Part shown: positions 15,370 through 24,602 of the stretch, piece by piece
How positions within the stretch are numbered: the first letter of the stretch is position 1
Layout: each line of letters starts with the position of its first letter
Virus record (IMG/VR): IMGVR_UViG_3300020446_000004
Span: 1-64,000 of that record
DNA length: 64,000 nucleotides
Direction: 5' to 3' (one strand)
Source of the DNA: a virus
Position numbers and translations under genes: made by a program
The notes under the pieces: generated by a model
Database searches by the model: none
What the model saw: the letters and a program-made list of their open reading frames with translations, nothing else
What the model was told of the DNA's origin: nothing

Positions 15370-15377
15370 AATAAATA
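15370..15377 (+). promoter_or_regulatory. late promoter element AATAAATA
   Basis: AATAAATAC right after the previous stop codon and 19 nt before the giant fibre ATG; the ribosome binding site GCAAGGAGC follows. Confidence 0.55.
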
Positions 15378-15395
15378 CTACTGCAAGGAGCAGTT

Positions 15396-18300
15396 ATGGC
15401 AGTAGGTAGAATATCCGGACCATTATTACAAAATAATCTAGAAAGAAACGGAATTGATCTGACGTTTGCAGATACAAATCCAAATTCTCCATTATTAAAA
15501 TTAGACGTAACAAATAATAAAGTTATGGTGGCCGGCACCACTTCAACAGCGGATCTTCATGTACACGGTACATTGAACGGAGTGATATTAGGCATAACAT
15601 CGTCGTTCGATACTGGAGATTTAGATTTTTCTGGAAATACTATAACAGCTCTAACAGGACCAATTAATTTAGATGCTCCTGAAGCTATTGTCTTAAGTGG
15701 ACTTGCTACAGATAACATACAAATTAATGATAACATTATTTCTTCTCCAAATTCAAATTCTAACATAGATTTATTACCAAATGGAACAGGTTCTGTAGAG
15801 ATTTTTAATGGTTTAGAAGTTTTTGGTAATTTACATTCCAATTCAAATATTACGGCTGACGGTAATATTACAATAGGTAATGACAACAACGATAATATCG
15901 TTCTTAACGCTGACATTGCAACTGATTTAATTCCAGATCAAAATAACACATTCAACATCGGAGCTGACGGTAAAAAATGGAATAATCTTGAGATAGAAAC
16001 TGTTGAAGCTGCAAATGTTTTTGCACAAGGTGTTACAGTTGGAACAACTAGTTTTCATATTCCCCAAGGCAATATTTTTTATGTTGCTAAAGGTGGAAAT
16101 GATAGTAATGTTGGCGACAATATGTATGGACCTTTGCTAACAGTAAAACAAGCGTTGGCAAGAGCAGATGCTAGTGTGCAAGGTCCTGTAACTATTTTTA
16201 TATATCCAGGAGAATACGAAGAAATTTTTCCTTTAGAAGTACCTACTAATGTAACTGTAGCAGGCTTAGATTTGCGAAACACAATAATAAAACCTACGTC
16301 AGCAACAAATACAAACAACTGTTTTTTAATGAATGGCGAAACAACAATTCAAAATTTGACTATAAAAGATTTTTATAGTCCAGGGCATGCATTTAGTTTT
16401 GCTAACAACACAACCGTAACAACAAGATCACCATATATAAAAAATGTTACAGTAATCACAAAAGGAAGTGTAACAAGTGTAAGTGACCCAAGGGGATTTG
16501 ATGCTGGAGATGCAGGTAAAGGAGCTTTAGTCGACGGAGCAAATGTTACAAGCACTAGTGAAGAAGCTAGTATGTTATTTCATAGTGTGACATTTATTAC
16601 CCCAGGTGTAGATGCATTAACTATGACAAATGGTGTAAGAGTTGAATGGTTAAACTCTTTTACATATTTTGCAAACAGGGGGTTGTATGCAACAAATGGA
16701 AGTACAGGACATCTTTCTTCTGATGGAAGCACAACTATATTTGGAGCAGAGCTACGGTCAATAGGGTCAGCAAATGTATATGGAAATTTTGGAGCAGTTG
16801 GTGACGGATCGGGCGTGTTATTTTATTTGATACAACACAATATGGCTTACATAGGAGTAGGAAAAAATGTAACAAATGATTCTAGCCTAGTTATACAAAG
16901 CCAAGAAATAAGCAAATCAAATAGTGCAAATATATATTACCAAACTGTTGATCATAGGGGAAATTATCGTGTAGGCGATCAATTTTTAGTGAATCAAGAC
17001 ACTGGCGAAACAACTATAGTTATAACAGAAGGTCAAGTTGATTCTCTCAATGGTTTGAATATCACTACAAATAATAGCACTACTATTATAAATGGACAAG
17101 AAATTGTTGTAGGACAATTACTTTTAAAAGAAAACACAATTAGCAGTTCAGCAGGTAGAATAGATTTAAACAGTGCATCAGGTCAAATTAACTTTTTAGA
17201 TAACACAAATGTTACTGGAAACGTTAGTATGACTGGCAATTTTACAATAGGTGGTAGTGCAATCGGATTTGGTAATCAACCAGGAGATACAATAAATTTT
17301 AACACACCTTTTAGCCAAAATTTATTACCTGATATAAGCGGTTTATATAACTTAGGAAGTATAACAAAAACTTGGAGCAAAGCATTTTTAAGCGAAATAC
17401 AAGCTGATGATATTAATATAAAAGATAATTATATTACTACTACAGAATCAAATAGTGATTTAGAATTACGTGCTAATGGTGCAGGTAGGATTCGTTTCGA
17501 CGGAAGTACATTAGACATTGATGATCAATTAGAGGTAACAGGTGTAACTAATTTTCAGAACAATGTTTCTGGTACAGGGACTTTGACACATGTAGGAAAT
17601 ACTTTACAAATAGGTGATAGGTCTACAACAGCTAGTGTTACGGCAACGCAAAATTTAAGATCAGGCGGTGATCTAGTTTTAGTTGGGAATGTGTTAGATC
17701 CTGGATTTTTTTATGACAAAACTTACACGTTAACAGCAAACGGTATAACTTACACATATGGACCTACTGGCGGTCCGGGAACACCTACAGATTCTTATGA
17801 AGGTAATCATTATTCAGGAATTGCCGCTTTGAATGTACCAGGACTTGTATACGGAGTAGCACCTCCGCAGCCAGGTGGTGGTCCTGTCCCTGTGCAAATT
17901 ATATATACTCCACAGGCACCAGGAGATCAATTAATATTAGCAAATACTAATGGTTGGGTACATGTGGGTTTAATGGCAGGAACTTATCCAGTCAATGCAG
18001 GAGGTAGTGCAGATTTCAAAGATATTCTTATAGATGAAAATTTTATAACTACCAAAGCTGGTAATCAAGACTTAGATTTAAGAGCTCATAATACTTCTAT
18101 TACAACAACATTAGGACCTTCATTTAGTGTAAATTCTCAAGAAGCAAACCCCAGGGGAATAACGTTTAATAATTTTGGTACTAAGATGTTTATTGTAGGT
18201 ACTTCAGGTGACGATGTAAATGAATACACTCTCTCAGTAGGATTTGATTTAACTTCTACAGTGACATTTATTGATAGTTTTTCTGTAACACAATGTCCTA

Positions 18301-19883
18301 ATCCAACATCAGTAAAGTTTAACACTAACGGAAGAAAAATGTTTGTTACTGGCGTAGGTAACAGCAATGTACATGAGTATGCATTGACATCTGGATTTGA
18401 TGTATCAACTGCAAGTTTTACACAAACACTAGTTACAAACACAAGAGATAATGACAATTTTGGACTTGATTTTAGCAGTGATGGTACTAAAATGTATATT
18501 ACAGGAAATCAAAATGACAAAATATACGAATACAATTTATCTACTGCATTTGATATTTCAACTGCAACATTTAACCAAGACCTAAATGTAAATTCAATAG
18601 ATGATGAACCATTTGGAATAGAATTCAGCCCTGACGGGGACAGATTATTTATTGTTGGCACTAAAGGAAACGGTGTTGACGAATATAGATTACAAACTGC
18701 ATTTAATATTGCAACTGCTACCCATATAGGATTTGTACATACAGGCGGAAATCCTTCAGGAATACACATTAGTCCAGACGGAACAAAAATGTTTATTGTA
18801 GGAAATTCAACTGATCAAGTTAAGGAATATTCATTGAGTGTTCCGTATAGTATCGCAACTGCTGGTACAGGGTTAGTACTTTTTGAAGACGATGTAAATA
18901 TTACAAATAATTTGCAGGTAGCAAATATTACTGCAAATAATATTGTTACAAATCAAAATTTTTCATCACAGGCTTATGCTACGAATGATATTTTAATTGA
19001 AAATAACTTTATAACTACTACAAATTCTAATTCAAATTTAGAATTGAGAGGTACAGGTACAGGACACGTTAACTTTGAAAACATAGGAGTTATAGATGAA
19101 ACTATAACAACTAGACACGGAGATAGTTCATTACCTAATTTAGTTTTAACTACAGATGCAAACTTTATAATATCTAGCACAGGATCGATACAATTACCTA
19201 AAGGCACTACTGCTGAAAGGACAGCAACAGCTGGTAGTTTAAGATTTAACAGCGAAGTGAATGCCTTTGAAGGCTACGCAACTGATAATCTTTTCTTGGG
19301 TGGTATTTTTTCCGCAGACGGACAAACAAGTGTTACAGCTGACGAAACTGCTAACAATATTTTACTTACAGTGAATAGTGCAATAGGAGCAATAGATAGC
19401 TCAAAAATTGTAGGCGAAATAAATGGTGATGGAATTAATTTACATAGATTAGATGTAGATGACATATACATAGATAGTAGTACAATTAGGACTAGTGTTT
19501 CTAACAGCAATTTAGAATTAGAAAGAGATGGCTCTGGAAAAGCTGTATTTGGAGATATTAAAATAAGTTCAAATACCATATTAAATGACAGCAACGGTAA
19601 AGCATCATTTGCAGGCACTAGTGGAATATCAGGAACAGGCGGTCCAACAGGACTTGGTTCTTGGCATAAATTTACAGGTGGTACAGGTATTGTAGTTCCT
19701 CATGGCACTAACAGCAATAGAGGAACTTTAGGACAAGTAGCTGAAATAAGATGGAATACAGAGGAATCAATACTAGAAGTGTATGACGGAGCAGAATGGA
19801 TTTCAGCGGCTGGAGACACTGCGGGTGTAGATGAAGCATTTATGACAAACTCAGCACAACTTTTTGCTCTATTATTAGGGTAA
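15396..19883 (+). CDS. giant tail fibre/adhesin with beta-helix and propeller-like repeats
   Basis: A 1495-residue protein whose start MAVGRISGPLL is shared with the paralogue at 20030. Residues 1-220 carry fibre motifs (ITADGNITIG, LIPDQNNTFNIG). About residues 225-500 form a probable right-handed beta-helix beginning FYVAKGGNDSNVGDNMYGP, of the kind in phage depolymerase and fibre shafts. About 905-1155 hold five repeats of G-x-KMFIVG...V-x-EY-x-L...F-D-x-x-T, a likely beta-propeller that the paralogue lacks. The C-terminal part has the GTTAERTATAGSLRFN motif. Probably receptor-binding or virion-surface, inferred from architecture. Confidence 0.7.
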   Translation: MAVGRISGPLLQNNLERNGIDLTFADTNPNSPLLKLDVTNNKVMVAGTTSTADLHVHGTLNGVILGITSSFDTGDLDFSGNTITALTGPINLDAPEAIVLSGLATDNIQINDNIISSPNSNSNIDLLPNGTGSVEIFNGLEVFGNLHSNSNITADGNITIGNDNNDNIVLNADIATDLIPDQNNTFNIGADGKKWNNLEIETVEAANVFAQGVTVGTTSFHIPQGNIFYVAKGGNDSNVGDNMYGPLLTVKQALARADASVQGPVTIFIYPGEYEEIFPLEVPTNVTVAGLDLRNTIIKPTSATNTNNCFLMNGETTIQNLTIKDFYSPGHAFSFANNTTVTTRSPYIKNVTVITKGSVTSVSDPRGFDAGDAGKGALVDGANVTSTSEEASMLFHSVTFITPGVDALTMTNGVRVEWLNSFTYFANRGLYATNGSTGHLSSDGSTTIFGAELRSIGSANVYGNFGAVGDGSGVLFYLIQHNMAYIGVGKNVTNDSSLVIQSQEISKSNSANIYYQTVDHRGNYRVGDQFLVNQDTGETTIVITEGQVDSLNGLNITTNNSTTIINGQEIVVGQLLLKENTISSSAGRIDLNSASGQINFLDNTNVTGNVSMTGNFTIGGSAIGFGNQPGDTINFNTPFSQNLLPDISGLYNLGSITKTWSKAFLSEIQADDINIKDNYITTTESNSDLELRANGAGRIRFDGSTLDIDDQLEVTGVTNFQNNVSGTGTLTHVGNTLQIGDRSTTASVTATQNLRSGGDLVLVGNVLDPGFFYDKTYTLTANGITYTYGPTGGPGTPTDSYEGNHYSGIAALNVPGLVYGVAPPQPGGGPVPVQIIYTPQAPGDQLILANTNGWVHVGLMAGTYPVNAGGSADFKDILIDENFITTKAGNQDLDLRAHNTSITTTLGPSFSVNSQEANPRGITFNNFGTKMFIVGTSGDDVNEYTLSVGFDLTSTVTFIDSFSVTQCPNPTSVKFNTNGRKMFVTGVGNSNVHEYALTSGFDVSTASFTQTLVTNTRDNDNFGLDFSSDGTKMYITGNQNDKIYEYNLSTAFDISTATFNQDLNVNSIDDEPFGIEFSPDGDRLFIVGTKGNGVDEYRLQTAFNIATATHIGFVHTGGNPSGIHISPDGTKMFIVGNSTDQVKEYSLSVPYSIATAGTGLVLFEDDVNITNNLQVANITANNIVTNQNFSSQAYATNDILIENNFITTTNSNSNLELRGTGTGHVNFENIGVIDETITTRHGDSSLPNLVLTTDANFIISSTGSIQLPKGTTAERTATAGSLRFNSEVNAFEGYATDNLFLGGIFSADGQTSVTADETANNILLTVNSAIGAIDSSKIVGEINGDGINLHRLDVDDIYIDSSTIRTSVSNSNLELERDGSGKAVFGDIKISSNTILNDSNGKASFAGTSGISGTGGPTGLGSWHKFTGGTGIVVPHGTNSNRGTLGQVAEIRWNTEESILEVYDGAEWISAAGDTAGVDEAFMTNSAQLFALLLG

Positions 19884-19905
19884 CTCCTAACATTTTAATA
19901 ATAAC

Positions 19906-19913
19906 GATAAATA
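19906..19913 (+). promoter_or_regulatory. late promoter element GATAAATA
   Basis: GATAAATAC, the same box as at 12483, placed 117 nt before the next ATG and directly ahead of a structured leader. Confidence 0.6.
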
Positions 19914-19919
19914 CTATTA

Positions 19920-20029
19920 ATGCAGTAACAGCGACCATTGTTCTGCAGGTACAAACCGTGGTCAACCAGCGATAGAGGCATAAGTCTAGACAGGTTGGAG
20001 GCACAGGATGCCCATATTGAGGAGAGAAG
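19920..20029 (+). promoter_or_regulatory. structured leader with predicted pseudoknot
   Basis: The hairpin TGCAG-AACA/TGTT-CTGCA (19921-19930 with 19939-19947, one bulged T) has loop GCGACCAT. Five loop bases GACCA (19933-19937) are complementary to TGGTC at 19959-19963, which gives an H-type pseudoknot. A further GGCAT/ATGCC pair (about 19977-19981 with 20008-20012) brackets a GTCTAGAC palindrome. The ribosome binding site GAGGAGAG follows. The compact, GC-richer structure resembles riboswitch leaders in layout, but I recognise no ligand class. Confidence 0.55.
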
Positions 20030-23000
20030 ATGGCTGTAGGTCGCATATCCGGTCCGCTCTTGAAGTCAAATCTTTTGCGTAACGGCATAGATCTGGCATT
20101 TGAGACAGACCTGCTATATTTAGATGTTAATAACCAGCGTGTCGGTATTAAGAACGCAAATCCTCAATATGAGTTAGACGTTAACGGAACAATTAGAGCA
20201 ACAAATTTAATTGCTGATAACAGCATCCAAATCGATAGTATAGCTGTAAATGGTAATACAATAAGTGCAACAACACCTACATTAAATTTAGGTACGTTAG
20301 ATAATGTAGTATATCAAAATAAAGCAAGAATAGATTCTATTGACATTGAAGGCAATGTAATTAGTACTAATGATTCTAATGCAAATTTAGAATTTAGACC
20401 AAACGGTACCGGTACTGTTGATGTTCATTCTAATATGAATGTTACAGGCAATATACATGCAACAGGTAATATTACAGCAGACGGCGATATTGTTCTTGGT
20501 GATGCTGATACTGATAATATAGTAATCAATGCAGACTTTGCAAGTAATATTATACCAGATCAAAATAATACCTATAATTTAGGTAGTCCAACAAAACAAT
20601 GGAATACTGCCTATGTAAATGATGTAAGAGCAACTACAATTAATACACCAAATCTAGATGTTGGCGGAGTAGATTTAACACTTAGAGCTGGCAATATAAT
20701 TTATGTTGCAGAAAACGGAGATGATACACATACAGGAACACATCCTCAAGATCCGGTTGCATCTATAACGCAAGGTTTAAGTTTAGCAACATCAGGAGAT
20801 ACAGTTATGGTATTTCCAGGTGCTTATACAGAAGTATTTCCTTTAACAATTCCAGTAGGTGTAACACTTAAAGGGCATGGTATTAGAACTGTTACCATAC
20901 AACCTACAACAGCAACACGCTATAATGACGCTGTGCTATTAAACGGTGAAACTACAGTTGAAGATTTGACACTAACAGGTTTTTATAGTGGCGGTAACTT
21001 TTTTACAACAATAAGTTCAGGGACAGGTACTTTTGTAGTTAATATAGGAACTACAGACCAAGCTCACACTTACGTAAGTGGAGGCTCTGTTACTATTGGT
21101 GGAACAAGCTATAATGTGCTAGGAGCAACATATACTCATGGAACAGGAGAATTAACAGTTAATCATGGTGGAGGAGTAGATGCAGGCACAGGCGCAGATG
21201 TATTTGTGTCAGGATTACTTTTCAGTTGTAGCAGTGGAAACAAAACATATCCTAATAACGGTTATTCGTTTCGTTTTGCAACAGACTTTGAAGTAACAAC
21301 TCGTTCTCCGTACATAAAAAATGTCACAGTAATTACACAAGGTAGCACAACAACAGTGGAAGATCCTAGAGGATTCAATGCCGGAGATGCTGGTAAAGGC
21401 CCTTATGTAGATGGTTCATATGCAACTACAAATTCCAAAGAAGCAAGTATGCTTTTCCATAGTGCAACATTTATTACACCAGGCGTTGATGCTCTTACTG
21501 CGACAAATGGTGCTAGAATTGAATGGTTAAATTCATTTACGTATTTTGCAAATAGATCTTTGTATGCTTATGACAGCAATGACGGAATCAAACGTAACGG
21601 TAAAACAAGAATTAGATTAGGCGGAGTATCGGGTACATTTGCCGCAGGAAATACTATTACATTTACCTCAACAGACAATTCTACAGTAGTAAATGTTACA
21701 GCAGAAAGTGTAGACGGCAATATTATTACTGTTGATGGAAGAAATATTAATCTTGTAGGATTTGATACAACGCCGGCTAGTATATCTAATGGAGCAGGTG
21801 CAACAGCTACATCAATTGAAAATTTAGATTTACAAGACTTTGGCGCAGAAATAAGAATGATAGGTTCTGCAAGTGTTTATGGTAATCAAGGACTTGTTGG
21901 GGATGGTGCAGGAGTAATTGTATATGCTATTGGACAAAATTTAGCATACATAGGCAATGGTAAAGAAGTTACAAACGATCCAGGAACTGTAGACCAAGCA
22001 GACGAAGTTATAGAATTAAATGATGCAAAGGTAAGATATAATTCTGTAGATCACAAAGGTGATTTTAGAGTTGGTGATTTATTTAGAGTAAATCAGGCAG
22101 ATGGCACTGTAAACTTTGTTGCAAGTGCATTAAATTTAGACTTGACATCTGGTGCCACTTTTACAACAAACGGACAAAATACTTTTATCAACGGCGAAAG
22201 AATTGACACTGGAAACTTAAGACTTACAGGTAACACAATTTCAAGTACAGCAGGAGCAATTAATTTAGATAGTGCAAGTGGTGTAATAAACTTACTAGAC
22301 AATGTTGCCGTTACAGGAAATTTAGATGTATCAGGAGATGTTTCTATTGGAGGAAATGTAACACTAGGTGATGAAACTACTGACAGTATTGCTATTGTTG
22401 CAGGAATAAACAGTAATCTTATACCAGATGTTACTAGCACATTTAGTCTTGGTACAAATACAAACACTTGGGCAAAATTATTTGTATCTGAAATATTAGC
22501 TGACGATATAGAAATTAACACAAACTATATAACAACAACTACTTCTAATAGTGATTTAGAATTACGTGCTAATGGCACTGGTAAAATTGTTATCCCAAAC
22601 AACAACGTTTTAATTAATAACACTCTTACAGTTGGTAGCACAAGCACTCTTGCTACAACAAATATCACAGGTCAATTTACTCATAATGGCAATTATTCAC
22701 AAACAGGCAATTCAACAATCGTAGGTGATTTGACTGTAAGCCAAGATTTAGATATAGGCGGTGTTGCACAATTTGAAGAAATCAAAATAGAAGATAATAT
22801 TATTACAACTACTACTTCTAATAACAATTTAGAGTTACGTGCCCACGGTACAGGAAAAGTTATTATACCTAATAATAATGTGCAGGTTACTGGAAATTTA
22901 ACAGTTGATGGAACATTCAATGTAAGTGATATTACTAGTACAGGAGATATTACTGCAAATAGTTTTAGCACAGGTGATATCCGTATAGATGACAATTTTA

Positions 23001-23824
23001 TAGAAACAACGAATTCTAACAGTGATTTAGAACTAAGAGCGGCTGGTACAGGAGCAATACTTGTTGAAGGATTTACATTCCAACAGAATGATATATCAAC
23101 CACAGGAGACATGACACTTTCTCCTGGCAGTGAAAATGTAATTTTATCAAGCACAGGTGCTGTAAAACTTCCTACAGGCACAACTGCTCAAAGACCCACT
23201 GCTGTGTCAGGACAACTTAGATACAATAGTGAATTGAACAGATTTGAAGGATATAATGGTGCTAATTGGATCAATATTAAAGGCGTGGAAGATCTTGATG
23301 CAAATACTAAAGTGACAGCTGAAAACACAGAAGGCGGTAACGACGATACAATTAGATTTATAGTCAATAATGCTACTATAGTTGATGTAAATGCAACACG
23401 ATTGAACGCCCCAAGAGTAACCGTAGATGATATACAGATTGACGGAAATGTGATAAGTACAATAACAACCAACGCTGACTTACAGTTTACAGCAAATGGC
23501 ACTGGTAGTGTTGTAATTGATAATTTTGCTTTCAAAGATAACACAATTACCAACACAGTAGCAGACGCTGTGACGTTGTTTGAAAAAACAGGTGCAGATG
23601 CATATTGGAAGTTTGATGGCACATATGGCTTAGTTATACCTTCAGGCGACGGAGCAACTAGACCAGTAACGCCAGAATTAGGAATGATGAGATATAATAC
23701 ATTTGACGAAAGAGTTGAAATTTATGACGGAGTCAGTTTTGTTGGTGTGGCAGGTTCAAGTGCTGGTGTCAACGTGCAGGAAGCTGAAGATATAGGAATA
23801 TTACAAGCTCTTATGTTTGGATAA
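20030..23824 (+). CDS. giant tail fibre, paralogue of the preceding fibre
   Basis: A 1264-residue protein with start MAVGRISGPLLKSNLLRNGI, like the 15396 product. The early region carries LIADNSIQIDS and NITADGDIVLG repeats. A probable beta-helix starts near residue 222 (IIYVAENGDDTHTGTHPQDP) and holds a roughly 80-residue insertion. The conserved block SPYIKNVTVITQGS...EWLNSFTYFANRSLYA follows. About residues 830-1010 contain at least four copies of the IKI-x-DN-x-ITTT-x-SN-x-x-LELRA-x-GTG motif. Near 1045 is PTGTTAQRPTAVSGQLRYN. It lacks the propeller repeats. A fibre or adhesin role is inferred. Confidence 0.7.
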   Translation: MAVGRISGPLLKSNLLRNGIDLAFETDLLYLDVNNQRVGIKNANPQYELDVNGTIRATNLIADNSIQIDSIAVNGNTISATTPTLNLGTLDNVVYQNKARIDSIDIEGNVISTNDSNANLEFRPNGTGTVDVHSNMNVTGNIHATGNITADGDIVLGDADTDNIVINADFASNIIPDQNNTYNLGSPTKQWNTAYVNDVRATTINTPNLDVGGVDLTLRAGNIIYVAENGDDTHTGTHPQDPVASITQGLSLATSGDTVMVFPGAYTEVFPLTIPVGVTLKGHGIRTVTIQPTTATRYNDAVLLNGETTVEDLTLTGFYSGGNFFTTISSGTGTFVVNIGTTDQAHTYVSGGSVTIGGTSYNVLGATYTHGTGELTVNHGGGVDAGTGADVFVSGLLFSCSSGNKTYPNNGYSFRFATDFEVTTRSPYIKNVTVITQGSTTTVEDPRGFNAGDAGKGPYVDGSYATTNSKEASMLFHSATFITPGVDALTATNGARIEWLNSFTYFANRSLYAYDSNDGIKRNGKTRIRLGGVSGTFAAGNTITFTSTDNSTVVNVTAESVDGNIITVDGRNINLVGFDTTPASISNGAGATATSIENLDLQDFGAEIRMIGSASVYGNQGLVGDGAGVIVYAIGQNLAYIGNGKEVTNDPGTVDQADEVIELNDAKVRYNSVDHKGDFRVGDLFRVNQADGTVNFVASALNLDLTSGATFTTNGQNTFINGERIDTGNLRLTGNTISSTAGAINLDSASGVINLLDNVAVTGNLDVSGDVSIGGNVTLGDETTDSIAIVAGINSNLIPDVTSTFSLGTNTNTWAKLFVSEILADDIEINTNYITTTTSNSDLELRANGTGKIVIPNNNVLINNTLTVGSTSTLATTNITGQFTHNGNYSQTGNSTIVGDLTVSQDLDIGGVAQFEEIKIEDNIITTTTSNNNLELRAHGTGKVIIPNNNVQVTGNLTVDGTFNVSDITSTGDITANSFSTGDIRIDDNFIETTNSNSDLELRAAGTGAILVEGFTFQQNDISTTGDMTLSPGSENVILSSTGAVKLPTGTTAQRPTAVSGQLRYNSELNRFEGYNGANWINIKGVEDLDANTKVTAENTEGGNDDTIRFIVNNATIVDVNATRLNAPRVTVDDIQIDGNVISTITTNADLQFTANGTGSVVIDNFAFKDNTITNTVADAVTLFEKTGADAYWKFDGTYGLVIPSGDGATRPVTPELGMMRYNTFDERVEIYDGVSFVGVAGSSAGVNVQEAEDIGILQALMFG

Positions 23825-23834
23825 GGAAAATTAG

Positions 23835-24164
23835 ATGGCAACATTTTTTAGAAACACAGTAGTTAAAAATGTAGGGAAAGTACCTGTAAAAGTATTAGAA
23901 ACTACTGCCTCACAGAGAGCAACAGTGTTAGGTATAAGTTTTACAAACCTTACTGATAAATTTGTATATTGTGATGTTGAAATACAAAGTGACGACAGTG
24001 TAAGGGGATTTTATTTGAAAGATTCAGTATTACCTTCAGGCACAAGTTTAAGAGCAGTATCAACTGGAGAAAAATTAATATTAGCACCTAGTAATCAAAT
24101 GTGGGTGAGTTGTAGTTTAAATGACGCTGTAGATGTTATTATAAGCTACGTGGAGATTGTATAA
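23835..24164 (+). CDS. small beta-rich virion-type protein
   Basis: A 109-residue protein (MATFFRNTVVKNVGKVPVKV) with an alternating strand pattern resembling those at 14488 and 39527. It starts 10 nt after the giant fibre and overlaps the next gene by one base (TAATG). No known motif; probably a co-assembled accessory of the neighbouring fibre. Confidence 0.5.
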   Translation: MATFFRNTVVKNVGKVPVKVLETTASQRATVLGISFTNLTDKFVYCDVEIQSDDSVRGFYLKDSVLPSGTSLRAVSTGEKLILAPSNQMWVSCSLNDAVDVIISYVEIV

Positions 24165-24601
24165 TGAGTTACTATATAGGAACAACGCCGCAAGAAGTAT
24201 CTGCAGGATTTATAAAAAGATATTTTTACGGACTACGCAGAAACGAAGATGGTGAATTATTTTTAGTTGTTTTAGACCAACTAAGAGGCGGCAATCAAAA
24301 TGTTGTAATTGTTAACGACTTAGGTATTGCGGCGGAAAACTACCCGGACTTTGAAGAAGGTATTGACTTTTTAGATGGAATCGATGTTGATCATGAACAA
24401 CTTTATCCAAATTTAAGATATCAACAGTTTAAGTGGGAAAACAGAAGTTTATTATATTACATAGAAGAAGAAACAGGATTTTTTGTACAACGTATTTCAG
24501 AAGCGTATGAATATCCAGATAAAGTAAGTACACCTGGATACGGCGCAGGCGTAGACAACCAAGTATTAACCAAATACAGTTCAGAAACGATAGGATACTA
24601 A
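24164..24601 (+). CDS. hypothetical fibre-cluster protein
   Basis: A 145-residue acidic protein (MSYYIGTTPQEVSAGFIKRY). A repeated FEEGIDFLDGIDVDHE stretch near residue 66 and an aromatic C-terminal half are visible. I do not recognise a family. It is joined to the gene before by TAATG overlap and to the next by a 1-nt gap, so it is translated together with fibre proteins. Confidence 0.5.
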   Translation: MSYYIGTTPQEVSAGFIKRYFYGLRRNEDGELFLVVLDQLRGGNQNVVIVNDLGIAAENYPDFEEGIDFLDGIDVDHEQLYPNLRYQQFKWENRSLLYYIEEETGFFVQRISEAYEYPDKVSTPGYGAGVDNQVLTKYSSETIGY

Positions 24602-24602
24602 A

